A stretch of DNA of 64,000 bases. Source: Heterocephalus glaber (Eukaryota > Chordata > Mammalia > Rodentia > Bathyergidae). Below are positions 51,937-63,796 of this stretch, piece after piece. The notes under the pieces were generated by a model. That model was not told where the DNA came from. It saw nothing but the letters and a program-made list of their open reading frames with translations, and did not search any database. Made by a program: the position numbers and the translations under genes. Within the stretch, counting starts at the first letter, position 1; each line of letters begins with the position of its first letter. The stretch covers positions 28,842,912 through 28,906,911 of the forward strand of contig NW_004624751.1 of assembly GCF_000247695.1 (NCBI RefSeq). Reading direction: 5' to 3'.

Positions 51937-52848
51937 AGAAGGAAGAACATGAGACAAATAGTCAAATAATTCTACTTTGTATCAAAGCATCGAGGAACAT
52001 TATCACAGATTTGAGCCATTCCACTGTTACAAGAAATGTTTAAATGTCTATTTGATACAGCTGAAAAATGACCTCACCAGTTCCTTGGAGTCCACATTCC
52101 TTTGTCTTATATGTATTGATTATCTAGTAATCAAAGGAACTACATTATCTAACTATATATTCTGTAGACATACTATTGTATTACTTATTCTATAGATATC
52201 TCCTGCTAGAGGTGGCAAAGGAAAACCAGAGAGGTTGAGTGCTATTTCATGTTTTTCTTCCTAGTAGCTGTAAATGTAAAAATCAAGGTCACTATATAAT
52301 TTTATGATACTTTTCTATACAAGGATCATGACTTTCATTATGAGAAACAAAATAAGTCCTGAGAAAAACAATAATATCCTTTCATCTGGGAGCTACATAT
52401 TATCTGTTAGATAGCACGGGAAAGTTTAAATGGTTTGCAGATTTGATATAACAAAATAGTGGGACTTTTCTTTGAGGTTATTAACTGTTTTCTTTTAATA
52501 TTCAATGGGAAACTTTTGTCACAGATCTTGTTAGTAGCTAACCAGTCATTCCTTAAAACCCCTCATTTCTAGCAGAATCCCAACTTTCAAGACGTACATG
52601 TTTTTTCCCTGACAATGTACTTACATCTCCATGTCCCATGCCTGGTGTGAGTCGTGCTCGTTCCATTCTTGTTGCTTTTAATTGGTTGGACATGATCATA
52701 ACATGTGATTATGGTCAGTGAATTATTTGGGAGGGTCTTATGGACATCTATATATGGGAAATATTTCTTTGAGGGATGAAAAGAAACATAGGATAAATAG
52801 GTCCTCATTTAAAAAAAATGGTTAATGACTGAATTCCTGGAGTCAGCT

Positions 52849-52942
52849 TATTTTTTTTTTATTCTTTTGGTACTGGGGATCAAACTTGGTACCTTGTGCT
52901 TGCAAGGTAGGCAGCAGAACCACTGAGCTAAATCCCCGGCCC
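52849..52942 (-). mobile_element. ID SINE, near consensus
   Basis: Reverse ID: T run, ttggtactggggatcaaact, gtgcttgcaaggtaggcagc, ccactgagctaaatccccgg. It keeps the complete body. Confidence 0.93.
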
Positions 52943-54796
52943 TCAACTCGTTAATGTAAGAGTATCTACTAACAGAGAGCAGAAAGAAAATATGATAAAG
53001 ACTTGGATCATAGATATAGTTGTTCTACTGATTTAGCTATATGCTTTTGGAGCCTCTTTGTACAGTTTACTATCTTTTCAGGGTAATACTATTTATTATT
53101 TAAAAAATTTTCTTACCTTCTCTCTGTCTTACACCTAGCTCCACACTCATGCTTTACAATTTAATGGTAAAATATGTCAAGACTTCACATTTGTAACATT
53201 GTTCTAACTATTCAGTTGTCATCCAAGTATCATTTATATTAACATGTTTATAAAGTGACTTGATAGTGTCAGATGACAGATAAAAAAACCAAAAACTAGT
53301 TTCATTCTTTAAATGTTATAAGCATAGTGTCCAAACATACAATCATGGTTTGCCTATAGCCTCAGAAATGTGTAATAATATCCATACTCTTTTTTCTTCA
53401 TTAATCTAATTTTTATTTAGCAGTTTCCACAAGGTGCCTGAATACTTATAGACAGTAATGGCATGTTTTCTTTGCTTTTTGAAATTCATCAGGCTACATA
53501 ATAAAATGAAGATTTTATTCCAATTGTTTAATCAGTATATTTATTGCAGCATATGCACACCTATAAAGGATTCCTCCTTCACTGAAATGTTCAAATGTTC
53601 TTGGTATTATTACAAATTGGGCTATATTAAATAAAACAAAATAGGTACACTGTTTTTAATAAGTGGTATATTTGAATCCCTTTTCGGATATTTTTAGTGT
53701 GCTTTTGAGTAATTTGAATTTTTCCTCGTGAGTAAACTTTACAAAACATATGGATCAACTTTCCCTGTAACAATGACTAAGCTTGTTACTGTTGTTTACA
53801 TTTCTACCTCTAAATGTAAGAAGTTGGAGGAATGAGTCACTTCTGAACCTCTTAGCTTTCTTTGTGACATGCACGAGACAAGGTGATTGCTGGTGCAGTA
53901 CTGTTTTCTTAGTAACATTTTAGTGGCTGAAGAAAATGGTTTGAGTTAAGTGTCACTGCTTGGAAGAAAAGCTACTGCAGAAGCTGAAATCTGATTTTGG
54001 TCCTCTTTTAAGTGAGAAAGGACATAGAGTATTCCAGTCTCAAAGGCTTTTCTTAAAGGACTTTCAGGCCACAGTTTAGTGTCTGAGTTTGTTGCTTGTT
54101 TCCAAACTTGAATTTCTTTAGTTTCTGAGATACAGACTTCTATTAGGCCACCAGGCTAGCACACTGATGTTTAGATATTATTTCAATCAAAGAGCTCTGT
54201 TCCATTACCCTAGGATCTACTTCAAGCTGTGGATTAGGTTAAAAAAACCAACAAAAACTCCTGGTGGTAGAAAGATTATAAGTATTTTACTACATTACCA
54301 CATTGCAGGCATGAGCACGTTCTTTCAGTATTTTAGAGTTTCACAATGTTACAATTAATTAATTGTGTCTATCTAGCTAAAACACTAGTCAGAGTTACTG
54401 CCTGCACTTTTATTAAATCCTTTGAATTCCCTTGATCTTTCTTTTTTCTTATCCTCCCTGTGTACTGTACCACAACTTTCCCAAACCCATAAAACTTTGA
54501 TTAATGGAACAAAGAATTAGACTTGAGATACCTGCTTTTGTTATTCTCCCATGGTTCTCTGACCTACAGGTCACTTACTAAATGTACCCCAGCCTCTTTT
54601 CCCTACAGAATCATAAATGGAAAAATAAAATTTTAAAGTATGACCACCTTTGCCGTTACTAAATATTATTAAATATATATGCATGTACAAATACAGACTT
54701 TCTTTTCTAGAAATTTGATGGCATTTTTTTCACTTTTCGTCACCTTTAGCTTTCTGCCTATATTCATGTATACTAAGTGGTAAGAAATAATGTTGA

Positions 54797-54892
54797 GACT
54801 GTAATATAGCTCAGGGGTAGCATACTTGCCTAGTATGTGAAAGGTCCTGGGTTTAGTACCCACCACCACAAAAGAAAAAAGAAAAAATGGTA
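54797..54892 (+). mobile_element. ID SINE
   Basis: Forward ID: atatagctcaggggtagcat, acttgcctagtatgtgaaag, gtcctgggtttagtaccc, with an A-rich tail. Confidence 0.85.
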
Positions 54893-55199
54893 CAAAGAGT
54901 ATCATGTAATCAGTCACTCTTCAGACAGTACCTTCCTCCTCAACTTTGAAGGAGCACTTCATGAACTTGAATCTAAAACCTTGTTAGTTAATGAAAACTA
55001 ATTGTTTCAATTTGCTTCAGATTTTGATACTCAAGTTTAACTATGTTTTTAGAAACCTTAAATTTAGGCCCTCAGAATTGTATGCATGGAATTTGATTTT
55101 TTTTTCTTTTCAGAATTTGAGTTAGGTTGTCTAATCTCTTTTTTTCAGAAGTTTCTGTGCTATGTGTGGCAAATCTAGTAAAAGGCCACAGTTAGTGGC

Positions 55200-55640
55200 A
55201 TAAGTGCGATTCCTCTCTGACCCTAGAACTTTGTGCCCCCAGCAGTGGGGAGTAGATTTCTCAATAGGGGCGCTGGTCTTACTCTTCCCTGGTGGTGCTG
55301 TTGTAAGCAGCCATCATGTTCAGTTTCAAAGGTGTCCATGGTAGCACCCTGGGGACATATCCATGGCATGAAGATCTCAAATGTTGCTAGCCAGGAAGAG
55401 GGCTGGGTGCTCCCCCGAGAGCCTTGTGATTTAGGGGTGGAATCTGGCAGGGCTGTTCTTTAGGAATAAAGAGCCAATCCCCTTTCCCTTTCCATTGGAT
55501 ACTGTCTGAAGCGGAGTGCAGATCAAGGCTTCTTCCCTTTCAGCAGCTAACGTGAACCATGGGTGACAGGAGGATCCACGGGGTGTGGATCAACGTGCTA
55601 AAAGCAGGGCCATAACTTTCATCCTCATTACAGTGTCTCC
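55200..55640. other. GC-richer unclassified segment
   Basis: About 440 bp are clearly more GC-rich than the flanks, with several CpGs (gggcgctgg, cccccgagag, gaagcggag). It contains gaataaagagcc near 55464. A 76-codon ORF at 55233-55463 is not recognisable as a protein. It could be an unrecognised LTR, a conserved element or a noncoding exon. Confidence 0.4.
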
Positions 55641-56059
55641 TGAAAAAAGAGGCTTTAGTTAAGAAGAATTCATTCACTTTCTTCTCTAGGAAACACAGAA
55701 TGAAAACTACATAGACCATGTGGGTTGAGAGTATCAATTAGAAAGATGTAATTGTTATTCTAAAAGTTTTTAATTATATATCAAAAAAATGAAGTATTTT
55801 GCTACTACTGTTTTTGTTTCTGATAATAAAAGGATTTAGGCACTAAAATGGATCAGATAGCATCTATCTTATTTACAATGCATTTAATTAATATTAAAAG
55901 TATATTGGACCATGCAATGGTAAGATTGTAAGGCAGTGTGTTTTGCTAAGCAAGACTACAATTTATGAGTTAGCTTTAGGGGGAAGAAAACATACCTTCC
56001 TCCTCCTTTTCATAATTTTACATTGAGCTAAAGAGATTGTTCTGTAAGATTCTACACCT

Positions 56060-56700
56060 AAAGAATGCATTTTTTGTATTGTTCAAAGCTGACCTCTGCT
56101 TAAAGAAAAGTTTATCTGCACTTTTTCATCTGTTTAGAAGCATACATTTTTGGTTAAGAGATGGAAGACAATCTCTCTTTGTCTTTTTTTTCCCTGAGCT
56201 AAGGAGGTTGAGATAAAAAAGAATGACTGCTTTAAAAGTCACACATGGCTGTAATTTAAGATTTTTTCCTTCTCATTGTCCATAACAGTTGAAAGAAACC
56301 TTCAATGAAAGTTTATTAACTAGGCCAATGCCTGAGGCAATAAAGGTTCATTTATTACCAGTTTCTTGGCTGTTTTTCTTCTTCTATTTTTCGGTTAAAC
56401 TCATAGCGTAAGATAATACTTCACAAAATTAAACCTTTGACCTTCTGTAGAGTTAAGTCTCCTTTGATTAGATAAAGTAACAATTTATGGTCCAGCATGA
56501 GGTTGCACATGAAATGAATAATGCAAAGAGTCCGTGTGGACTGAGAATCTATTGCTTTTGAAAAGATGAATGCTGTTTAAAGGGTGGGGAAGTCCGCTTC
56601 AATGTGTTGTCTTTATTCAGTATGCACTTTGCAATATTTCATGAGGCTTTACTTCCAAGATAAAAGTTATGTTTGAATTTTCTAATTCTCAGAAGAAAAC
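56060..56700. promoter_or_regulatory. Candidate enhancer-like block with TCF/SOX-type sites
   Basis: This repeat-poor block contains cctttgattag (TCF/LEF-like), gtaacaattta (SOX-like), cctttgacctt and atgcaaagag within about 110 bp around 56430-56530. It also has a short inverted repeat gtcc-gtgt-ggac near 56530. Function is inferred from motif clustering only. Confidence 0.3.
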
Positions 56701-58387
56701 TACATAGTAAAAGTATCACAAAAAGCTTTTGAAACTCTTCGTAAGACTGTCATACATGTGATTATGCTACATATTCCAGGTATTATAAATAGCTGAATTA
56801 TAAAATTAAATAAATGCATGAGAAAGACGGTCATTAAATTTACAAATGTATTTCCAAGTGATGGGATAATTAGAATATTATCATTGTAATAGCATTATTG
56901 TTAATATTGCTTAAATTAAAATAATACTTGATAAATTTAAAAGAACAAAAAGAAATGCAACAGTAAAAACAATATGTAATAAAAACATTAAGCTGATTCT
57001 TAATTGTTAAACCAGTCCAGAAGAGTACACTTTCTGATTATTAGGCTGTAGTAACCTTGATGGATAACATATTAATATTTTACATTTTGTTTGAAGTCAC
57101 ATTATAAATTTGAAATATAATAATTGTCAAAATAATAATATGAAATTTCCAGATATTTTTCAATTTTTCTCTTTTTAAAAATTGTTTGGAAATTGAGAAA
57201 AGTCTCAAATCTATCAATTAGAACTTTTTATTGGAGGTGATTATTGCAGAAGAGATACACATGCTTGCAGAATCAGAAGTGATGTTTACTTCTGTCTTCA
57301 GCTCAGTGTAGTTGGAGAGATAATGTACATAGAACAGGTCCGTGTTTCTTACAAAGCTGTTGTGATTAGCTGGTTGTTTAAATCACTAATTGATATGCAG
57401 AAGCTGAATGCTTGAGAGAAGTGTTTTAGTTTTAGTTTGGTTCTTTTTCAATTAGCTTAAATTATTTAAGGTGAATAAATCTATCGCAGTGATTTAGTTT
57501 CTTATAATAGAATCTCCTGATACAACACAAATTAGGTCAAGAGAAGCCTTTGCATCAGTATGACCAAAGACATTGCTCCTAAAATGAAGGGACATTGGGG
57601 AAATTGAGGATTTGCCATGACTTACTGTTGTTTGGAAACAAAGTAAAAGCTCATATCAGAAAACACAGAAGTGTCACTTTTCCTGTCATGTTATGAATTA
57701 AGCACTTCCTTTTCGGAATGTTTTCTGTAGCAAAAAAAGTGACTAATATAATACCAACCATTGGTAATTCTTTCCTGACACCCACTTACTCTCTTCCTAG
57801 ATGAACTGGGTTGAATATATTAATGAAACTTTATCTGAGAATAAGTTTTAAACTTGAAGAGCATTTATTCTTAAAAAATAAACATGTAGCTCACCTCACA
57901 ATTAAAATAATTTGCCTAATTACCTTCAAGGAGTTAAGTAATTTGACTATGATTAGAAAAATGTGCCAAGACATGGGGTTCATTTACTTTAACATGCCAC
58001 CTTCTAGGAGATAACAATAACCTGAGACCATGGACTATGGTCCATATTTCTTCTCAACTTTCCCTGGCACATGGTGTTGTCTGTTTTCTTAAATTAATCA
58101 TGATTGTTCTTTTTCATGTTCCAACTTTAGAACTGTAACCAAAAAACTACTTTTCTGAACACTGTCACCATTCACACCTTTCTTGTAACCAAATGAGGAA
58201 ATACCTGCCTTACAGGTTGATTATGGTGATTAATTGATGTTAATAAACACGCAAAACCTAATGACTAAGAAGTGAGGACTATATTCCTCAAGCACTGAGC
58301 CTCTATTCTTATTGTTACTCAGTGAATTCAGTGATTGTAGGCATATAATTTTCCCACCTTACCTAGATGTGACCTCTATTTAGAAAG

Positions 58388-58388
58388 A

Positions 58389-58420
<32 letters not shown>
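58388..58420. repeat. (AC)n microsatellite
   Basis: About 16 AC units with one CG interruption. Confidence 0.96.
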
Positions 58421-58421
<1 letters not shown>

Positions 58422-58572
58422 TGCGTGCACTACTATCTATATGAACACATTCATTTCATGAGTTTTTCCCTTGAAAAAGTTTACATTACTACATAGAAAA
58501 CTTTTCTGGCCACATCTTTTCCAGCAATTTCTATCCCATTGGATTATTCCCCCTAAACAAATGTAAATATAA

Positions 58573-58665
58573 TCCCTCCCTCCCCCTCTCTCTCTCTTTC
58601 CTCCTTCCTTTCTCTTCCCCCTTTCTCTTTCCTCCCTCCCTCCTGTCTTCTTTCTTTCACCCTCC
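58573..58665. repeat. Polypyrimidine tract
   Basis: Nearly pure C/T for about 90 bp (cctccctccccctctctctc at its start). Confidence 0.9.
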
Positions 58666-59868
58666 ACCCTCTTATCCCAAGGAACTGTGTACTACCTGGA
58701 TTCTAGAAAAAGGAAAAACAAAACAAAATAAAACAAAAAGACTTATGGATATATCAAAAAGATTTAGAAAGGGATTTATAGGATATTGAGAAAAGAATAT
58801 TTGGAGAGATTATTTTTAAACTAATATGCCAATGAATTTCTTCTTTTGCAGGAAATTAAACTTAAGACACTATCTCCTTTTTTTCATTTATATTGTCTGA
58901 ACTGTCACCGACATATTAACGAGTAGCTTCTTTTAAAACATCCTTTTAGAATGTCACACACTGTTTCTCAACCTCAGACTAGTTAGAGCCACCTGCCCGG
59001 GGGAAATTCATTGAGTAATTTGATTTGAGGGTAGAACAAATAGTAAGAGGTTCCTTGCTCCAGACAAACATGAGGACATCTAATGTCTTTTTTTCTTAGG
59101 AAATGCAAAATAAAACAATTAAAAGCATGCTTCAAATAAAATAAGTCGAATCTGACCTATTTCTGTTTGTTTATAGTTAGAATTTGTTCCATATTCAAAA
59201 TATGCAGAGAATAATTTATTCACTTTTCTTCTTTTTTCAATTTTGTGCTCTATGTAAGACCATAATATAGGCAAAGACTACAAATTTTATATTTTACCAC
59301 TAGCACAGATTAAAAGCTTTTGGCATGGAAATTAATGACCACTGATTCTATATATTCTAATTCATAAAACTCAATCAAAGATGAACATTTAGATTATATT
59401 TCTAAATGAGGTCAACTTAGATTTGTGATATCATCTGAGCATCTATAACCCTGACTTTTTTTGTAATTCATAAACTATTAAAGCAAAAGGAATTCATTTT
59501 CTTTCAAAGACTACATAGTTTATGAACTTTTCTTTTTACATTTGACAGTCAGTGTGATCAAATGCTGCACCTGGAGTTAGAGGAATTAGTGCTACTCTAT
59601 CATCATTTAATGGTATGACTTTATTAAAATGATTAAGCTCATTGCCTCTAAGCTTCATTGGCAGTAAAACAAAAGAATCATATTAGGTAATATCTTTCCA
59701 TTCCCCATGTTTTATAAGTTTAGAGTCCAAACAGTAGCTTAGAAATACTTTTCTTTTTTATCAGTACATAGTGGGACACATAATAAATCCATCCATCATG
59801 AGGCATTCCTACATATGAGTGTCACAGGTTTATCCTTCTTACTTACTGTTTCTAATGTACTATTTTAA

Positions 59869-60125
59869 AAATTAATTTTATTGGTACATTTTAGGTATAC
59901 AATATAATGACATTGATCATTGGAGATTTTTACATAATCTCTCTTGGTTCTTAGTTTTTCCCCCTTCCCCTGCCCTCCCTTCAACCCCTCCACCCATCCC
60001 TATTTACAAAGACTTCGTTTTCATTTTTTCCTTTTTTCATATTAATTCCATTCTCTTCTTTCCTTTCCCCAATCCCTCCCACTTCCCCTTCCCCTTTGGA
60101 ACTTTTCTTAATAAAAGACATATAT
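59869..60125 (-). mobile_element. L1 3' UTR fragment
   Basis: A second copy of the 38.5-kb fragment. Its tract ending ttccccttcccctttggaac is the reverse complement of the gttcaaaggggaaagggaa sequence downstream of the L1 ORF2 relic at the right edge. Confidence 0.7.
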
Positions 60126-60419
60126 TCAAGACCTTGTGACAGTTTCAAGTTTACACAAATTAGCTGACATTTTATTTAAAACTATATTATAGTAATTTTA
60201 AAATTTTCCTTGGTTTGTTGTAACCAGTTCCTATGAGTCAGCGATCAGAAAGTGAGCTTTTCAAAACTTCCATGTTGCTCAGTGATTTACACATGGCCAA
60301 GTGACTTCCCCATGGTGCTCCCGCTCTTGCTGCTACCCTTTCACTCTGGGAAACTGGGATTTTAAGCTATCCATTAAAAGAATGAAAACCTGATCCGTAT
60401 TTTATCAGTCATTATCAGT

Positions 60420-61860
60420 ATTGTAGTAATAATGTATTTCTTACTGTATAGTGCTTCCAAATTGGTGCTGGTTTCGTTATTGCTGTTGTTAATCCAAACA
60501 GTTTTAAAATCTAATTTAATCAATTGAAAAACTGAATACTAGTATAGGGAGTATTTCCATTAGAGCCCTCAAAGATCAATTTTCTTTTTCTCTGTAGAAT
60601 ACAAATGTGTTACAAAGGGCAAGAAAAGTCAGTCTAATGGACATTAAGAAACAAGTTCACACTGAAAATCTTAAAGCCTAACCAGATTCACAATTAAATT
60701 GCTTATTCTTGTTGCTTATCATTTCTGTTTTTTACACATTCAAGAGTGAGGATGGGCATGGTTCAATCACAATTTTGATTTATTTAGAAAGTATTGAAAA
60801 ATAATAAAGCTGGAAATCAGTGTCAGGTTTTGGACAGCTGGTATTTAAACAAGGATAGAAAGAAAATGGAGTTGCGGGAAAAGTATTGGTGTTTTCGAAT
60901 TGCTGTAGTGAGCCAAGAGTTCTTCTAAGGCTTGGAGTGATTTCAATTGAGCTGTAATTCAAACTCATATGGAGTTTACAATGCACCTTCAACATAGTTT
61001 TGCAAAGAGTGTATAGGAACTGTCAGGAGTAGAAAGATTACTTCACAGTAATGACTGTTGAATTGAGCGATGCTTTTTGATGTTTTACTTTCTGAATTGA
61101 ATTGTTAGACAAGATTAATTGCACACAGTGAGAGTTTTAAATGAATGACTATGTAAAGCATTAAGTTTCTCTGTATGCCACTTGGGGGAAAATAGCTGAA
61201 AGGTTTAAGTGAATAAATGTATTTAATGCGCAAAATGCCTGGGCTAATTTTAAAATTCCTTTACCAACATCCTTATTGAAAATAGAAACCCACTTTATTC
61301 ATCTGTCTTGGTTATATTGCTCTGGTGGAAGTAATTTAATATTCCCGTTTTCCAGTAATCTTCTAGTTCAACAGAAATAAACAATAGGTTTCATAAATTA
61401 AAAATACACTCTTCTGAACATGCGTATAAGATTAAAAAAACAAGGCTGTAAACATTTATGACTGAAACAAACTAGATTGTTCAAATACTGCCATGATGTA
61501 TCATGTATATCAATATGGCACTGATATCAGTTAGAATGCAAACAAGGTTTTAAATGATGTGCCCCTTCATTTCAGCTGGAGAATCCGCTTCACACCATCT
61601 GCCTATCAGATGGTTAGGAATCAGGACTGCGTATTAATGCCACATGTTCGATTTTCCTCCTTCTTGTAATGGTTAGATTCATATTGCTAATAGCTGTGCA
61701 TGAGCACTGTCGATGAAATTTCTGTGACGGTGGAGTGATGAGATATTTATAAGCCGCCTGTCTCCCTGAATAATCAGTAAGAAGAATGCCAGACATAAAC
61801 AACTTATCAATTACAGAATATTAATAATAAGAAGAACCACTGGGTATAATCTACTGCGTG
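60420..61860. promoter_or_regulatory. Candidate conserved noncoding cluster
   Basis: This long repeat-free stretch has mixed composition, most complex at 61560-61800. It includes a cagctg E-box at 61573, an inverted pair of CAGATGG E-boxes at 61594-61614, several homeodomain-like taat cores and ctgtgacgg near 61720. No coding pattern is convincing. It is a good candidate for a developmental enhancer in DACH1, by inference. Confidence 0.35.
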
Positions 61861-63359
61861 TTTAAACTTTTTCTAAATTTGAGTAAAGTAACATAGACTA
61901 CTAAAACAGTCTGTAATATTGGTTTAAATACTTACATCTCATGGATGTTACCCATTTTATTCAACCATTACGTTTTGGGAAATGTATTTTATATGGAATG
62001 CGATGGAAAAGTAGACAACATATCAAACATTTGGAAGTCATCTCGATGTCTTTGAAACCAAAGATCAAAGATTGGACCTTTCAAGTTAATGAGCAAACAA
62101 ACAGATCAGAGCAAGAATTTGACAGCAATATGTCTCTTTTACTGATATTTATAATCTATAGTTATAATCTTCTATTTATAACCAAGGGCACTAACTTATT
62201 TGAAATAAATAGAACGAGGATGCTTTTCCTTTTTAAAGAGTGTGATCAAGATTGCTTAATGGCATTTGAAGAACTTAAAGACTATTTTAATAAAAGTTGA
62301 AAGCAGAAGAAATGTGGTCTTTGCAAAGTAAAGTAATGCTTTTAAATAGCAACAGTATCTACCTACCTTCTCTATCATTTAAAATTTTTTTTCTTCAATG
62401 AATGAAAGAAATTTTGTAAAAAAAATACCTCATACTTTCAGAAACACTGATTTGCTTAGTTTTGAGGGGGAAATGGGTTGTTTTAATTGGGAAGATTTAA
62501 AAGCAATGGTAAATTTTAAAATAAGGCATTTGAAGGTGGGATAAAGAAGTAGCGGATAGCAAAAATCTTCTAAAAGTCTGTGGCAAGTGAGAACAGGGTT
62601 AAAAGGGAATTTAAAGAGTGTGGCAACTGTTGTAAGTCTCCAGTGTTAACATCACTGAACAGTTCTTGATTGCATAGGAAATGTTGTACTTTAAATTTTT
62701 TAATGTAGTATAAACCAAAGACTTGAGTAATTTTATTATACTTTTTTTCCTCTTATCTATTTTTAAGACAGTTTCATTAGGGGACAACATGTACAATGGC
62801 ACTCTATCTGAGGCTAGTATATAGAGAGATTATAAGTAAGTTTTCACTATAGACAGCAAGTTGGAGAACATTTGAGAATTGTATTAGAGATTTGAAAGGG
62901 CCAGTACTAGTCCAAAAGGAGCTACAATAATTGTACAGAGGAGTAGAACTTTTGTGATCATTTCTAGCACTAGACAAGGTATACCTATAAAAAGTTATGT
63001 GTTATATTAAATTGATTAGATTTGCTACTCTTAATATATCCACATTTATTGTAATGTAAAAATAATAGTTAAATTACTTTTCATTGGCATTATCAAAATA
63101 ACAACAATATTTCTCCTGCATCTCTCCATGTAATCTAGTTTGAAAAGTGTTTTCCATTTAGTCACAATTTGTGGCAACCACTGTAGTAAATGCATATACT
63201 AAGAAAATATTTTTACCCTCTTGGCACTATAATGTAGAGAAGTTAGCCAGAATCCCATCCTCTCAGGTCCACACTCTTTCTCCCCCCAAAATAAGAAAAA
63301 GAAGAGATTGTTGCTTTTCTCTTTTCAGATTGGATATTAAAATGACCTCATTCTAGAAA

Positions 63360-63680
63360 GAATGGCTGCTATGAAGAAATCAACCAATAGCAAATGCTGG
63401 CAGGGCTGTAGGGAAAAGGAACATTTTTCCACTGTTGATGGGGGTGTAGACTGGTACGACCATTGTGGAAATAAGTGTGGAAATTCCTCAAAAAAACTAG
63501 GACTAGAGGTCCCATTTGACCCAACTATTCCCCTGGTAGGTATCTTTCCAAAAGTTTCAAAAGCATCATACCACAGCGATATATGCACAGCCATGTTTAT
63601 GGTGGCACAGTTTATGATAGCTAAATCTTGGAAACAGTCCAAATAGCAATCAACTAGTGACTGGATAAAGAAGATGTGCT
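63360..63680 (+). pseudogene. LINE-1 ORF2 C-terminal relic
   Basis: The reading frame at 63362-63646 gives PFDPTIPLVGIFPK and AKSWKQSK, which correspond to the C-terminal, cysteine-rich end of L1 ORF2 protein. The frame lacks the endonuclease and reverse transcriptase domains. The L1 is interrupted by a T run and an assembly gap right after the segment matching DWIKK. Confidence 0.85.
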
Positions 63681-63696
63681 TTTTTTTTTTTTTTTT

Positions 63697-63796
63697 NNNN
63701 NNNNNNNNNNNNNNNNNNNNNNNNNNNNNNNNNNNNNNNNNNNNNNNNNNNNNNNNNNNNNNNNNNNNNNNNNNNNNNNNNNNNNNNNNNNNNNNN
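63697..63796. other. Assembly gap, 100 N
   Basis: Exactly 100 N, the usual placeholder for a gap of unknown size. It starts inside a run of 16 T in the L1. The translated ORFs spanning it are artefacts. Confidence 0.97.

Noticed and set aside
55233..55463. 76-codon ORF in the GC-rich patch
   Set aside because: No recognisable protein; GC-rich DNA has fewer chance stops. The segment itself is kept as an unclassified feature.
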